Positions 27,643 through 36,606 of a stretch of DNA of 64,000 nt are shown piece by piece. How positions within the stretch are numbered: the stretch's first letter is position 1; each line of letters starts with the position of its first letter. The stretch covers positions 1 through 64,000 of the forward strand of contig NZ_BBCE01000019.1 in the NCBI RefSeq assembly GCF_001311885.1, written 5' to 3'. This stretch comes from Syntrophomonas palmitatica JCM 14374 (lineage in GTDB: Bacteria; Bacillota; Syntrophomonadia; Syntrophomonadales; Syntrophomonadaceae). Below the pieces are notes generated by a model. That model saw only the letters and a program-made list of their open reading frames with translations, was not told the DNA's origin and searched no databases. The translations under genes were made by a program, and so were the position numbers.

Positions 27643-28619
27643 ATGAGGTTATATGAATATGTCTCAGGTTTTGATCGTCGCTTGGCTTTTCCCTGGATGT
27701 CCAGCATCGGCCTGCGCTTGACCGGCTATAAGCTGGAGGAGGTATATCTATCTCCCCCCAAACATTTGGAGCTGGCTATAGCATGGACCATGAATTCCCG
27801 GCGGATTTTGTTTATCCGTTGGACTTTGGGGCTATCTTCATAGAAGTCCTGGGGTTGCCGCAGATGAAATCAGACTTCGGCTTCCCTAGCACCTTGGATA
27901 ATCCAGTCAAGAACGTGGATGATTTGGCCAGGTTGCCGCGGGTTGACTGGGATAATAATAGATATATTTCTAATTATCTCGAGGGTATTGGCATGATCGC
28001 CAAGCATTTTCACAAGCCGCTGGCCATGTCCATGCGGGGGGCATTCACCCTGGCGGTTGAACTGGTGGGCATTACTGATTTTGCCCGCGCAATTATTCGC
28101 AACCCGCTGTTCATTGAGGAGGTATTACGTTACACCAATCAACTGGTAGGGAAATATGCCCGGGCCCTGGCTAATGCCGGAGTGCGCTTGCTTTGCATCA
28201 GCGAACCGACAGCGGTTATTTTGTCACCGGCCCATTTTGAAACCATGGTGGGAGATTCTTTGCGGGCGATCTACCAGGGCTTGCCGGAAGATGTGTGGCG
28301 AGTTCTTCATATCTGCGGGGATACGAATTACCTGCTGCCGCAGATGATAAGCTGCGGGGTTGATGGATTGAGCCTGGATCAGATCATGGATTTTCCCCAG
28401 GTTGCTGCCCAGGTGCCGCCCGATGTGGTGCTAATCGGCAATCTGGACCCGATCAGTGTTTTGAGGGAATTATCTGCCGCCGAGGTCAGAGAACGTACTC
28501 TTGAGTTGCTGAAGTCCATGCAGGGCTATCCTAATTACCTGTTTTCATTTGGTTGTGATTGTTCTCCCGACACCCCGCTAGAGAACTTGAAAGCAGCCTT
28601 GTTGGCGGTAATAAGGTAA
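27643..28619 (+). CDS. UroD-family methyltransferase 2 (frame broken near 27781)
   Basis: Second UroD-type protein. It begins ATG 27643 behind GGGGAGGAAG and reads to ...HLELAIA, where the frame fails. One missing base (probably a G in ATAGCATGG) restores AIGMDHEFPADFVYPLDFGA and a 325-residue protein. Zinc-type residues are in LHICGDT and FGCDCSPD. It is only distantly similar to the other two UroD proteins, so it should have a different partner or substrate. It lies 31 bases after methyltransferase 1. Confidence 0.87.
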
Positions 28620-28738
28620 GAGGCGAGACCTTATAGCGAGTATCTGTCCGCTGGCGAGCTAATCTAAGCAGTGGTGAACAGCGTTGTACCTGTAGGGTAA
28701 TTAACTCTGCGGAGAACAGATGGCTATAGGTTGCTATA

Positions 28739-28756
28739 AATCAGTGTTAATCCATG
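28739..28756. repeat. dispersed intergenic repeat, copy 2
   Basis: AATCAGTGTTAATCCATG, nearly identical to the copy at 34530. It sits in the 165-base gap between methyltransferase 2 and the ABC ATPase, in which I see no other clear feature. Confidence 0.5.
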
Positions 28757-28784
28757 AAAAAATCTTAAGAATCTGGTGATGTAT

Positions 28785-29893
28785 ATGGAAAAGGCCAAGG
28801 TTGTTATGGAGCACATATATAAAAAATATGACCGAAAACAAGAAGCGGTCTGTGATTTTTGCCTGCAGGTCTATGAAAATGAATTTTTGGTTTTGGTTGG
28901 TCCATCGGGATGCGGCAAAACTACTATATTGCGTATGATTGCTGGACTGGAGGAAATCACTTCCGGAAGCCTATATATAGATGGAAGATTATCTAACGAC
29001 ATACCTCCCCAGGAACGAGACATCGCCATGGTTTTTCAGAATTATGCCCTGTATCCGCATATGACGGTTTATGATAACATGGCTTTTGCTCTGAAAATGC
29101 GGAAAATTCCTATGGTTCAAATTGATCAGCGGGTAAAGGAAGCGGCCGCCTTCTTAAATCTCGGAGATTATTTGCACCGCCTCCCGCGTATGCTGTCGGG
29201 AGGAGAACGGCAGCGCGTAGCCCTAGGTCGGGCTATGGTTAGAGAACCGCGGGTCTTTCTTATGGATGAACCGCTTTCCAATCTGGATGCTAAACTTCGG
29301 AGCCAGGTACGAACGGAGATCTTAAAGCTACACCAGCGGCTTAACAGCACCTTTATCTACGTCACTCATGACCAAACTGAAGCTATGACCATGGGAAGCC
29401 GTATTGTAGTAATGAACGAGGGACGCATCCAACAAATTGATACCCCCCAGGGAATATTTGAACATCCGGCTAATATCTTTGTAGCCGGATTCATTGGCAA
29501 TCCCACCATGAATTTTTTTCAGCTGCTCTGAAAAGGAACGGGCATCGTTGCTATATTGTCTTCTCCGGGCAGGATTGTGAGTTAGAAACTGAATTATGCC
29601 AGTCTCTCAAGTATCAACCAGCGGCAGAGCAAACGGTAATAGTCGGCATAAGACCCGAAGATATAATCATCTCTGCTGATGGAAATAACGCTTTCCCTTG
29701 TACAATTGAATTAGTGGAACCTATCGGTTCCGAGATGTACATTCATCTCAAGGCTGGAGAGTTAAGCTTAGTCGCGACTGTTAAATCCGACTATAGTGTC
29801 AGACCAGGACAAACATTAATGATTAGGTTGAATGCTGCTAAATTGCATCTATTTGATCCAAAAAGCCAGTACAACCTGATTCGTCCTGAATAA
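28785..29893 (+). CDS. ABC transporter ATPase, UgpC/MalK type (frame broken near 29515)
   Basis: ATP-hydrolysing subunit of the island's importer. Walker [11 protein letters not shown]-loop, signature LSGGERQR, Walker [16 protein letters not shown] and the H-loop are all intact. The first frame stops after [10 protein letters not shown]. The T7 run there needs eight T to continue as [14 protein letters not shown] and then into a TOBE-type regulatory domain ([23 protein letters not shown]) ending at TAA 29891. Corrected length is 369 residues, normal for MalK/UgpC. I favour ATG 28785, preceded by GGTGAT; GTG 28776 and ATG 28779 are alternatives. Its position between two methyltransferase genes ties transport to methyl transfer. 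Confidence 0.92.
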
Positions 29894-29916
29894 AAGAGTA
29901 GAAAGAGGCTATAACT

Positions 29917-30942
29917 TTGATAAATGCTAAGACTCGTTTGGTGCATGCCCTGCAGGGAAGCGAAGTAGACCGCCCCCCCTTTGTCTGTCCGGGCGGGATG
30001 ATGAATATGGTTACTGCTGAGGTTTTGCATAAGCTTGACCTTTCCTGGCCGCAGGTCTATGGAGACCCCAAATTGCTTGCCGAATTAGCGCTGAAGGCAC
30101 GTGAACTCAGCGGTATTGAAAACCTAGGGGTTCCCTTTTGTATGACAGTAGAGGCTGAAGGGCTGGGGGCCGGGATAGACTGGGGCTCGCAGTATACCGA
30201 ACCCAGAGTTGTCAAATACCCCTTGGCCCAGGTGAAGGATTGGCACGAATTAAGGGATTTTGACCTAAACCAAGGCCGAATAGCGATCATGTTGCAGGCA
30301 ATCCGTCAACTGGCGCAATTGGACAATGAAATGCCCATAATTGTGAGCTTGACTGGTCCGCTTAGTCTGGCCACTTCCCTAATTGAACCGATGAGCTTTT
30401 TCCGCGGAATGCGAGGCAATAAAGACGAAATTCATGCCTTTTTGGCGTTTCTCAGCTCCAACCTGATAAGACTGGCATTGGCGCTGGCGCAAGCCGGGGC
30501 CGATGTTTTAACCATCGCCGACCCAAGTTCCAGCGGAGAGATTCTGGGGCCAGCTATTTTTGAAGAATTTGCGCTGCCCTATATCAACCAGATAATCGCG
30601 GAGTCGGATGATGTTTACAGGACTTCACTGATCCATATCTGCGGCCATCTAGACAGCATTTTCCCTCAGTTACGCCGACTAGATTCGCCGGCAATCAGCA
30701 TTGACTCGGCAACCAACGTAACGGCTATTAAGGCCGCCGTACCAAATAAAGTTGTGGTTGGCAATGTAAGTACTCATCTTTTGCAGACGGCCAGCCCGGA
30801 AAAGGTAGAAGCAGCCGCCCGTCGCTGTATGATTCAGGGGGTCGGTGTATTGGCTCCAGCCTGTGGCCTTAGTATGAGCACTCCCCTGTTAAATCTGCAG
30901 GCCATGTCAATTGCAGCCAGGAAATTCAACCTAACAAGTTAA
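29917..30942 (+). CDS. UroD-family methyltransferase 3
   Basis: Third UroD-type protein, 341 residues and intact. It starts MINAKTRLVHALQGSEVDRPPFVCPGG, like many MtaA/MtbA relatives, with zinc-type residues in LIHICGHLD and APACGLSM. It follows the ATPase by 23 bases with AGAAAGAGG upstream and precedes the corrinoid activator by 11 bases. Its intact state and adjacency to the activator make it a good candidate for the methyl-accepting half of the system, but no sequence feature shows the acceptor. No MtrH-type tetrahydrofolate methyltransferase is encoded in the island. Confidence 0.9.
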   Translation: MINAKTRLVHALQGSEVDRPPFVCPGGMMNMVTAEVLHKLDLSWPQVYGDPKLLAELALKARELSGIENLGVPFCMTVEAEGLGAGIDWGSQYTEPRVVKYPLAQVKDWHELRDFDLNQGRIAIMLQAIRQLAQLDNEMPIIVSLTGPLSLATSLIEPMSFFRGMRGNKDEIHAFLAFLSSNLIRLALALAQAGADVLTIADPSSSGEILGPAIFEEFALPYINQIIAESDDVYRTSLIHICGHLDSIFPQLRRLDSPAISIDSATNVTAIKAAVPNKVVVGNVSTHLLQTASPEKVEAAARRCMIQGVGVLAPACGLSMSTPLLNLQAMSIAARKFNLTS

Positions 30943-30959
30943 GCAGGAGTCGTTTGTGG

Positions 30960-32567
30960 ATGAGCTGTAATATCTATAATAATATATTTACTGTTAACCA
31001 AGATAATTGGACGCGAGTTTTTGATTTGCCGGGACTGGCAGAGTTATTAGCTGACAGTCCTTGCGGCGGTGCAGGTACCTGCGGCAAATGCCGCGTAATG
31101 GTTCTCAATGGCGATGTTTCATCCCTTTCCCCCGAAGAACAGCTTTGGCTTAGCCCGTCAGAGATGGAAGAAGGCATAAGGCTGGCCTGTTTCTGTCAGG
31201 TAAAAGGTGAAATCAGGCTAGGCCTGCCGGAAAAGACGGCAACGCAGATTCTATCAAACACTGGCAATATAAAAAGGATTTTTGTTAAGGGTTTCACGCA
31301 CAAACTATTTGGAATGGCCGTGGACCTGGGCACAACATCTGTCGTAGGAAGCCTGTTCAATATGAATACAGGCGAGGAGATAAACACCAGTTCTAGGCTT
31401 AATCCGCAATGTAGTTATGGCCTGGATATAATGTCTCGTATTGATTATGCTTCGCGTGATGGCGGTATCCAGAAACTTAATCGTCTTATTCTCGATTGCT
31501 TGGACGAGCTGGTGATAGACAACTGTAGTGCTGCCGGGATCAAGGCCGATGATATTCAAGAAATAGTGATAGCCGGCAATACGGTTATGCTGCATTTGCT
31601 GGCCGGAATAAATCCTGCGGCCATGGGACGCTTCCCCTATACACCTGTTTTCACCTCTGCCATGCAGATATCCGCCGCCGGACTGGGTATGAAAGCACCT
31701 TGCAAAGCTGACGTATATCTTATGCCCTCCGCTTCGGCCTTTATTGGTTCGGATATTGTAGGAGGCATACTGGCCACTGGATTGCATCAAGAGCAAGAAA
31801 ATTGTTTTTTACTTGATTTAGGAACAAATGGAGAGATGGTCTTGTTCAGTAAAAACCAGCTTTATGCCTGTTCGGTCGCAGTTGGGCCAGCCCTGGAGGG
31901 AATGAACATTGAGTGTGGCATGCGATCTGAAGCTGGTGCCATAGACAAAGTGTGGACCGAAGGTGAATCATTGTGTTTTCATACCATAGGCGAAAAACCC
32001 GCCCGAGGATTGTGCGGCAGCGGTCTGATCGAAGCAGCAGGAGTTATGTGGAATAAGGGGTTGCTGGCTGCCAATGGGAAAATATTAACTAATCCCCGCA
32101 GTTATTCTTCTTCCATCTGGGCAGAATTCATAACGGAAAAAGAAAAAAATATTAGGTTCTGTTTAATTCCATGTCGAGGACCGAAAAATGCTATATTCAT
32201 CAGCCAACATGATATCCGTCAGCTGCAACTGGCCAAAGCAGCCATCTGTGCCGGAATCAAATTATTAATGGATGCAGCTAAGATAGAAGCCCAGGATGTA
32301 TATAGGGTCAACCTGGCAGGAGCTCTCGGAAACTATGTTAACTACGATTTAATGATTGAGCTGGGGTTTTTCCCTTCCGAATGGCGCGGTAAAATCCGCC
32401 CAGCAGGCAACTCGGCCCTCCTGGGCGCAACTATGGTATTAATGTCAACTACAGCCCTGAAACAGGCAGATGAAATATCAAAAAGACTTATCTGCTTGGA
32501 TCTTGCCTCTACTTTGGAGTTTCAAGATATATTCGTCCGGGGGATGGCGTTGGGCTCAACCGGCTAA
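30960..32567 (+). CDS. corrinoid reductive activator, [2Fe-2S] ferredoxin plus ASKHA (DUF4445/RACo-like)
   Basis: Reactivates corrinoid protein that has drifted to Co(II) by ATP-dependent reduction. The N-terminus (about residues 1-80) is a plant-type [2Fe-2S] ferredoxin domain with CGGAGTCGKC and a distal LACFC. A linker and the large ASKHA ATPase region follow, with AVDLGTTSVVG, LLDLGTNGEM and RGLCGSGLI (about 120-530). The 535-residue length is slightly below the usual 600 or more. I favour ATG 30960, ten bases after AGGAG; TTG 30954 is the alternative. It closes the island and is convergent with ytxC. Confidence 0.92.
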   Translation: MSCNIYNNIFTVNQDNWTRVFDLPGLAELLADSPCGGAGTCGKCRVMVLNGDVSSLSPEEQLWLSPSEMEEGIRLACFCQVKGEIRLGLPEKTATQILSNTGNIKRIFVKGFTHKLFGMAVDLGTTSVVGSLFNMNTGEEINTSSRLNPQCSYGLDIMSRIDYASRDGGIQKLNRLILDCLDELVIDNCSAAGIKADDIQEIVIAGNTVMLHLLAGINPAAMGRFPYTPVFTSAMQISAAGLGMKAPCKADVYLMPSASAFIGSDIVGGILATGLHQEQENCFLLDLGTNGEMVLFSKNQLYACSVAVGPALEGMNIECGMRSEAGAIDKVWTEGESLCFHTIGEKPARGLCGSGLIEAAGVMWNKGLLAANGKILTNPRSYSSSIWAEFITEKEKNIRFCLIPCRGPKNAIFISQHDIRQLQLAKAAICAGIKLLMDAAKIEAQDVYRVNLAGALGNYVNYDLMIELGFFPSEWRGKIRPAGNSALLGATMVLMSTTALKQADEISKRLICLDLASTLEFQDIFVRGMALGSTG

Positions 32568-32619
32568 AACCTTTATACTTTGGGAAATTTATTGATCGGT
32601 ATTCCGTTGAAAATATCAT

Positions 32620-33552
32620 TTAAAATGTTGAAGGCTTTACATTAATGTTTTTACAGCGTTCACAGCCGCAGCATTCACTGATTCTTTCTTTAAAAACTTT
32701 GCGTATGGTTTGTACAGGTTCACTGGGTTCCATATGCATGGTATTATGAAGAATAATATGACATGGTGATATGGTTATTAATATGCTGACCAATACGTCA
32801 TCCAGATTTATCTCTTCCACGAGCATATCTTCCAGATAATAATTCATGAAATGCTCGTCTATTTTAGTGCCTTCTCCATCCCAGAGGTAAAAGGTTCCTT
32901 TTTCACCAATCATCAAGTTGACTTCTTGCATACGCGGAACTTGACTATCTACAAAATAACGGAGCAGGTTAATAAAATCATTATATTCCTTTTGATTTTT
33001 AAGTTCTTCACAGGCTACTTCTACAGAAAACTTCAGTTCATTAAGGTATTCTCTCAAGCAAAAATTAATAAACCCTTCGACTACAATCTGTCTGTTTTCG
33101 CCCATATAATCGAATATACGCCTGGTAATCCGGTTCTTGCGTCCGTAATTCATAAGAAGATTCAGGCTCTCGTTATCGTGACATCGAGACATAAAGGATA
33201 CTGACTTCTCAAAGATTATATCTTTTTCTTCATTAGAGTAGCGGCGGCAATTGCGTTGTATCTCTTTCCATAAGAGTTCATTTTCCCAGTTATTCATAAT
33301 ATGTTCCGCCAGACTCTCAGATAATTGGTGTTTAAAAATATATATTATGTCTTCGTCACGAAACACCAGGTTATTAATGTTTCCCCGCAGACGCAAATCA
33401 ATTATGCATGTCCTCTGGTCCTCATTTATAAATTGGGAAATATTTATTTCATAACCCCTTTGTTTAATCCACTGCAAGCGTTGTTCTAAATCACTGATTA
33501 ATGGCTGGCCTTTATTATTGCCTATGGTGTGTATTTTAAATTCGTAATCCAT
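32620..33552 (-). CDS. ytxC: sporulation protein YtxC family
   Basis: 310-residue protein of the YtxC family, found in spore-forming Bacillota and of unknown biochemical role. A long helical N-terminal region is followed by the conserved C-terminal part with HIILHNT, a TIRKVF segment and a CCGCERC ending. I chose ATG 33552, with GGGGAGG six bases upstream, over a longer frame from 33603. Its presence supports an endospore-forming ancestry. It is a single gene, convergent with the island. Confidence 0.85.
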   Translation of the reverse strand: MDYEFKIHTIGNNKGQPLISDLEQRLQWIKQRGYEINISQFINEDQRTCIIDLRLRGNINNLVFRDEDIIYIFKHQLSESLAEHIMNNWENELLWKEIQRNCRRYSNEEKDIIFEKSVSFMSRCHDNESLNLLMNYGRKNRITRRIFDYMGENRQIVVEGFINFCLREYLNELKFSVEVACEELKNQKEYNDFINLLRYFVDSQVPRMQEVNLMIGEKGTFYLWDGEGTKIDEHFMNYYLEDMLVEEINLDDVLVSILITISPCHIILHNTMHMEPSEPVQTIRKVFKERISECCGCERCKNINVKPSTF

Positions 33553-33698
33553 GGCTGGCCTCCCCAAAAAATTTACTTTATTATATGTATGGCTGTTGAC
33601 CATTATTCAGTGCCTAAAAAGCTATATAAGGATACTGAGCATGTCAAAAAAGCAATTAATCATATTTAGCATGGATCAGCAGATTGTATTTGTATTTG

Positions 33699-33728
33699 TT
33701 GTAAATATACCCATTTTAAAGGTATAAT
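33699..33728 (+). promoter_or_regulatory. sigma-A-type promoter of the PC4/YdbC gene
   Basis: TTGTAA, an 18-base spacer and TATAAT (33723-33728) lie 65 bases before the start codon at 33793. Confidence 0.6.
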
Positions 33729-33792
33729 ATAATTACGTTAATGATTCATTATTTAAGATATAATTTGGTTTTTAAGGTTAGGAGGCTGCTAT

Positions 33793-34023
33793 ATGGCGGA
33801 TATCAAATTTGAAATTACAAATCATCTGGGGGTGCTTTCGCAGGGTTCAAAAGGATGGCAAAAAGAGGTTAATATGGTGAGTTGGAATGAACGGCCGCCC
33901 AAATTCGATATTCGTGACTGGGGTCCGGGAAATGAGCGGATGGGTAAGGGAGTTACATTAAGCAAAGAAGAACTGCAGGCTTTGAAGCAGCTTCTGCAGG
34001 AAATAAACCTGGATGGACTATGA
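33793..34023 (+). CDS. PC4/YdbC-family ssDNA-binding protein
   Basis: 76-residue protein of the bacterial PC4 (transcriptional coactivator p15) family, like Bacillus YdbC, a homodimeric single-stranded nucleic-acid-binding fold. The strands VNMVSWNERPPKFDIRDW and the C-terminal helix LSKEELQALKQLLQEI match. GGAGGCTGCTAT gives a good ribosome binding site before ATG 33793. The physiological role in bacteria is unclear. Confidence 0.88.
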   Translation: MADIKFEITNHLGVLSQGSKGWQKEVNMVSWNERPPKFDIRDWGPGNERMGKGVTLSKEELQALKQLLQEINLDGL

Positions 34024-34038
34024 TTAACCTTATCAGCC

Positions 34039-34404
34039 TCATGTCCTTGGGGCTGCTTCTATCTTGAGAATGTCACCCGTTCTTGTTTTGCTGCGTTTGA
34101 GTTTGCCGGCGGGAAGTTCCAGCACATATTGGGCTTTTTTCACCCGGGGACTTATTCTTTGCGGAACCATGTTATCCAGTAAATATAAGACCTTATATTC
34201 CTGATCTAAAAAAGCTACATCGATAGCAAATTTCATTCCGAAACTATGTACCATATCACAGGGGCATATAATCAGTGCTTCACCTTCTAAAAATTCACTT
34301 CGCCCTAACAGACCTTTAAGACGGCTGATAAACCGATCGGCCTTCTGTGCATTTTGAGCAATTAATTCATGGTTATTTATGTTCCATATTCGCAAGTATT
34401 CCAT
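34039..34404 (-). CDS. DUF192 family protein
   Basis: 121-residue protein with the DUF192 signatures RLKGLLGR, DMVHSFGMKFAIDVAFLD and QYVLELPAG. It lacks the signal peptide present in many family members, so it is probably cytosolic. Function is unknown. It is convergent with the YdbC-like gene and precedes the Tad pilus genes on the same strand. Confidence 0.9.
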   Translation of the reverse strand: MEYLRIWNINNHELIAQNAQKADRFISRLKGLLGRSEFLEGEALIICPCDMVHSFGMKFAIDVAFLDQEYKVLYLLDNMVPQRISPRVKKAQYVLELPAGKLKRSKTRTGDILKIEAAPRT

Positions 34405-34529
34405 CCTTTAAATATCTCCTCAATTTTATTCAAATTAAAATTAAAATTTTGAAAACAATTTGCAGCTAAAATTGAGACACAATATGGTAACCAGTTAACT
34501 GCGAAAGTTGATTTTAAATAACATGTTTT

Positions 34530-34549
34530 AATCAGTGTTAATCTATGGC
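34530..34549. repeat. dispersed intergenic repeat, copy 3
   Basis: AATCAGTGTTAATCTATGGC immediately after tadC. It shares 15 contiguous bases with the copy at 28739. Confidence 0.5.
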
Positions 34550-34554
34550 TGTTT

Positions 34555-35439
34555 TTATAACGAATCTATTATCTGAATCATAGCTGGACCCAGCAAAACA
34601 ATCAGTATAGTTGGGAAAATAAAGAGCACAAGCGGAAGCAGGATTTTAACTGGTGCTTTTTGAGCCTGTTCTTCTACGCGCATCCGGCGGTTGTTGCGCA
34701 CCTGGTTTGATTGTATACGCAAAACATTGCTCATACTGACCCCCATTTGATCAGCTTGAATGACTGAACCCAAAAAAGACCTGATGTCATCCACATTTAC
34801 TCGTTCGGCCATACTACGCAAAGCTTCCCGGCGAATCGTCCCTAGATTTATTTCTTTCAGGGTCTTTTCAAATTCAAGCGTAAGCGGACCTTCTGATTTT
34901 TCGACTACTTTTTGCAAGGCCCCGTCAAAACTCAGTCCTGCCTCCACGCTTACGCTCAAAAGATCCAGTATGTCAGGCAAGCTCTTTAACATGCTTTCTT
35001 TGCGTTTTCCTTCCTGCATTTTTAAATATATATCTGGTCCTGCATAGCCAATAAAGACTAAGACAACAAAACAGGTAACATTATGACTGATTAATCCCAT
35101 TACAGCAAATACAGCAACAGATAAGTATTTTAACAATACAAAACTGGATGCGTCCATACCATGGGGGTAGCCTGCCGCCATAAGCTTATTCTCATAAACT
35201 TGATTTTTCTGACGGGGTAACCGCTGAGAAATGTTTCTAAATACGGGTTTAACGAAACTCTGTATTCGTTGCATCAAAGGCAATTGCAGTTCCGGCGGTA
35301 ATTGATTGCTTCTCTCGTCACGTTCAAGAGAATCCAAACGGTCCAAAACAGTAAGCCTGTCACGTTTAACCATATGTATTATTCCCATTGTTAAAGATGC
35401 TATTGTTAAGAAAAATCCTGTAACCAAAAGGGTTTCCAT
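34555..35439 (-). CDS. tadC: Tad pilus assembly membrane protein TadC
   Basis: Inner-membrane platform protein of the Flp/Tad type IVc pilus. 294 residues with a T2SSF domain (about residues 125-250; LPDILDLLSVSVEAGLSFDGAL) and helices at the N-terminus, middle and C-terminus. It works with TadB and the CpaF motor. It is the last gene of the pilus operon, 18 bases after tadB. Confidence 0.93.
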   Translation of the reverse strand: METLLVTGFFLTIASLTMGIIHMVKRDRLTVLDRLDSLERDERSNQLPPELQLPLMQRIQSFVKPVFRNISQRLPRQKNQVYENKLMAAGYPHGMDASSFVLLKYLSVAVFAVMGLISHNVTCFVVLVFIGYAGPDIYLKMQEGKRKESMLKSLPDILDLLSVSVEAGLSFDGALQKVVEKSEGPLTLEFEKTLKEINLGTIRREALRSMAERVNVDDIRSFLGSVIQADQMGVSMSNVLRIQSNQVRNNRRMRVEEQAQKAPVKILLPLVLFIFPTILIVLLGPAMIQIIDSL

Positions 35440-35457
35440 TTTACCACCACCTAATAA

Positions 35458-36411
35458 CTATATATCGATATCCACGATTTTATTAATCATCAAAAACCCC
35501 ATAATTTCCATAATTACCGCCGCAACCAAAATGGTAATTCCCCTGATATCATATATTAGGATATTAAAATACGTCGGATTTATTAGAAGCATGACGGCGA
35601 TTAGAACTACAGGCAGCAGGCCGATTATCAAACCGGATAACCTGCCCTGGGCTGTTAAAACCTTTATTTGACGTTTAATTTTTGTCCTTTCCCTAATCGT
35701 ACTGGATATATTATCAAGTATTTCCGCCAAATTTCCGCCAACCTGGCGTTGTATAATTATGCCGGTAATAATCATATCCAGATCATCACTGCCGACTCTT
35801 CGCCCCAGGTTCAGCATGGCTTCTTCATGGCTCATACCCAGGTTCATTTCGCGCAGAGTCCAGGCAAACTCGGCTGATATTGGATCAGGTAGTTCTCGTT
35901 TTACGGCGTCCATGGCTTGTTGAAACCCAATCCCTGCTCTTAAAGCATTGGCCATGATTACCAGCGCGTCACCCAACTGCTGATTTAACAACTGCAGCCT
36001 CTTGTCCATTCTACTTTTAAGATATATATGGGGCAGGCACAAACCTAAAAATAGTCCTATGGGCAGGGCCCAAATATTTCGCGTTGGCAAATACATTGCA
36101 AGTGGAGCTAAAAATATACTGCCAATCCACAAGGCGACGTATTCTTCTCCTTTTAAGGGAATACCTGCTCTGAACAGTTTAAACTGTAATGTCCTGGCCA
36201 GAGACTGGCTCGCAAAAACTCGCGTAATACTATTTATTAATGGTTTCAAGAACAGCCTTTTCTCGCTATTTTCTATTGAAGTTGGGTTTTCGTTCGTCTC
36301 TAACTGAGCCAGGCGCTCCTGATAAATATCATAAGATGAAACCGATCGCCAAACTGCAATTACTGTTGTTGTTACAAGTACAAATCCAGCCAGGCAAATC
36401 ATATATTCCAC
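35458..36411 (-). CDS. tadB: Tad pilus assembly membrane protein TadB
   Basis: Second platform protein, 317 residues, T2SSF domain (about residues 140-270; LGDALVIMANALRAGIGFQQAM). Paralogous to TadC. GGGAGGTT lies before ATG 36411. The 195-base gap to cpaF contains only AT-rich sequence and a degenerate match to the dispersed repeat. Confidence 0.93.
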   Translation of the reverse strand: MEYMICLAGFVLVTTTVIAVWRSVSSYDIYQERLAQLETNENPTSIENSEKRLFLKPLINSITRVFASQSLARTLQFKLFRAGIPLKGEEYVALWIGSIFLAPLAMYLPTRNIWALPIGLFLGLCLPHIYLKSRMDKRLQLLNQQLGDALVIMANALRAGIGFQQAMDAVKRELPDPISAEFAWTLREMNLGMSHEEAMLNLGRRVGSDDLDMIITGIIIQRQVGGNLAEILDNISSTIRERTKIKRQIKVLTAQGRLSGLIIGLLPVVLIAVMLLINPTYFNILIYDIRGITILVAAVIMEIMGFLMINKIVDIDI

Positions 36412-36606
36412 AAACAGAACCTCCCTTAGACGCGATTTACCACCGAAACGTACAATTTCAATATTAGATTCTAAGATGAAAAGTTTAAAATAATATTAAT
36501 GAATAACTTCTTGTCTACGATAAGATGAGATTAAAATTCATTTTCATAAAAACATCATTGTTCATCAGGGTTTAATCTATCCGTCAGTTGGTGAATTTCT
36601 GCCTTA

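Noticed and set aside
26604-30942. Heme biosynthesis (hemE) as the role of the UroD-family genes
   Set aside because: Three copies, no hem neighbours, zinc-site H-x-C/Cys pattern and adjacency to corrinoid protein and activator all point to methyl transfer.
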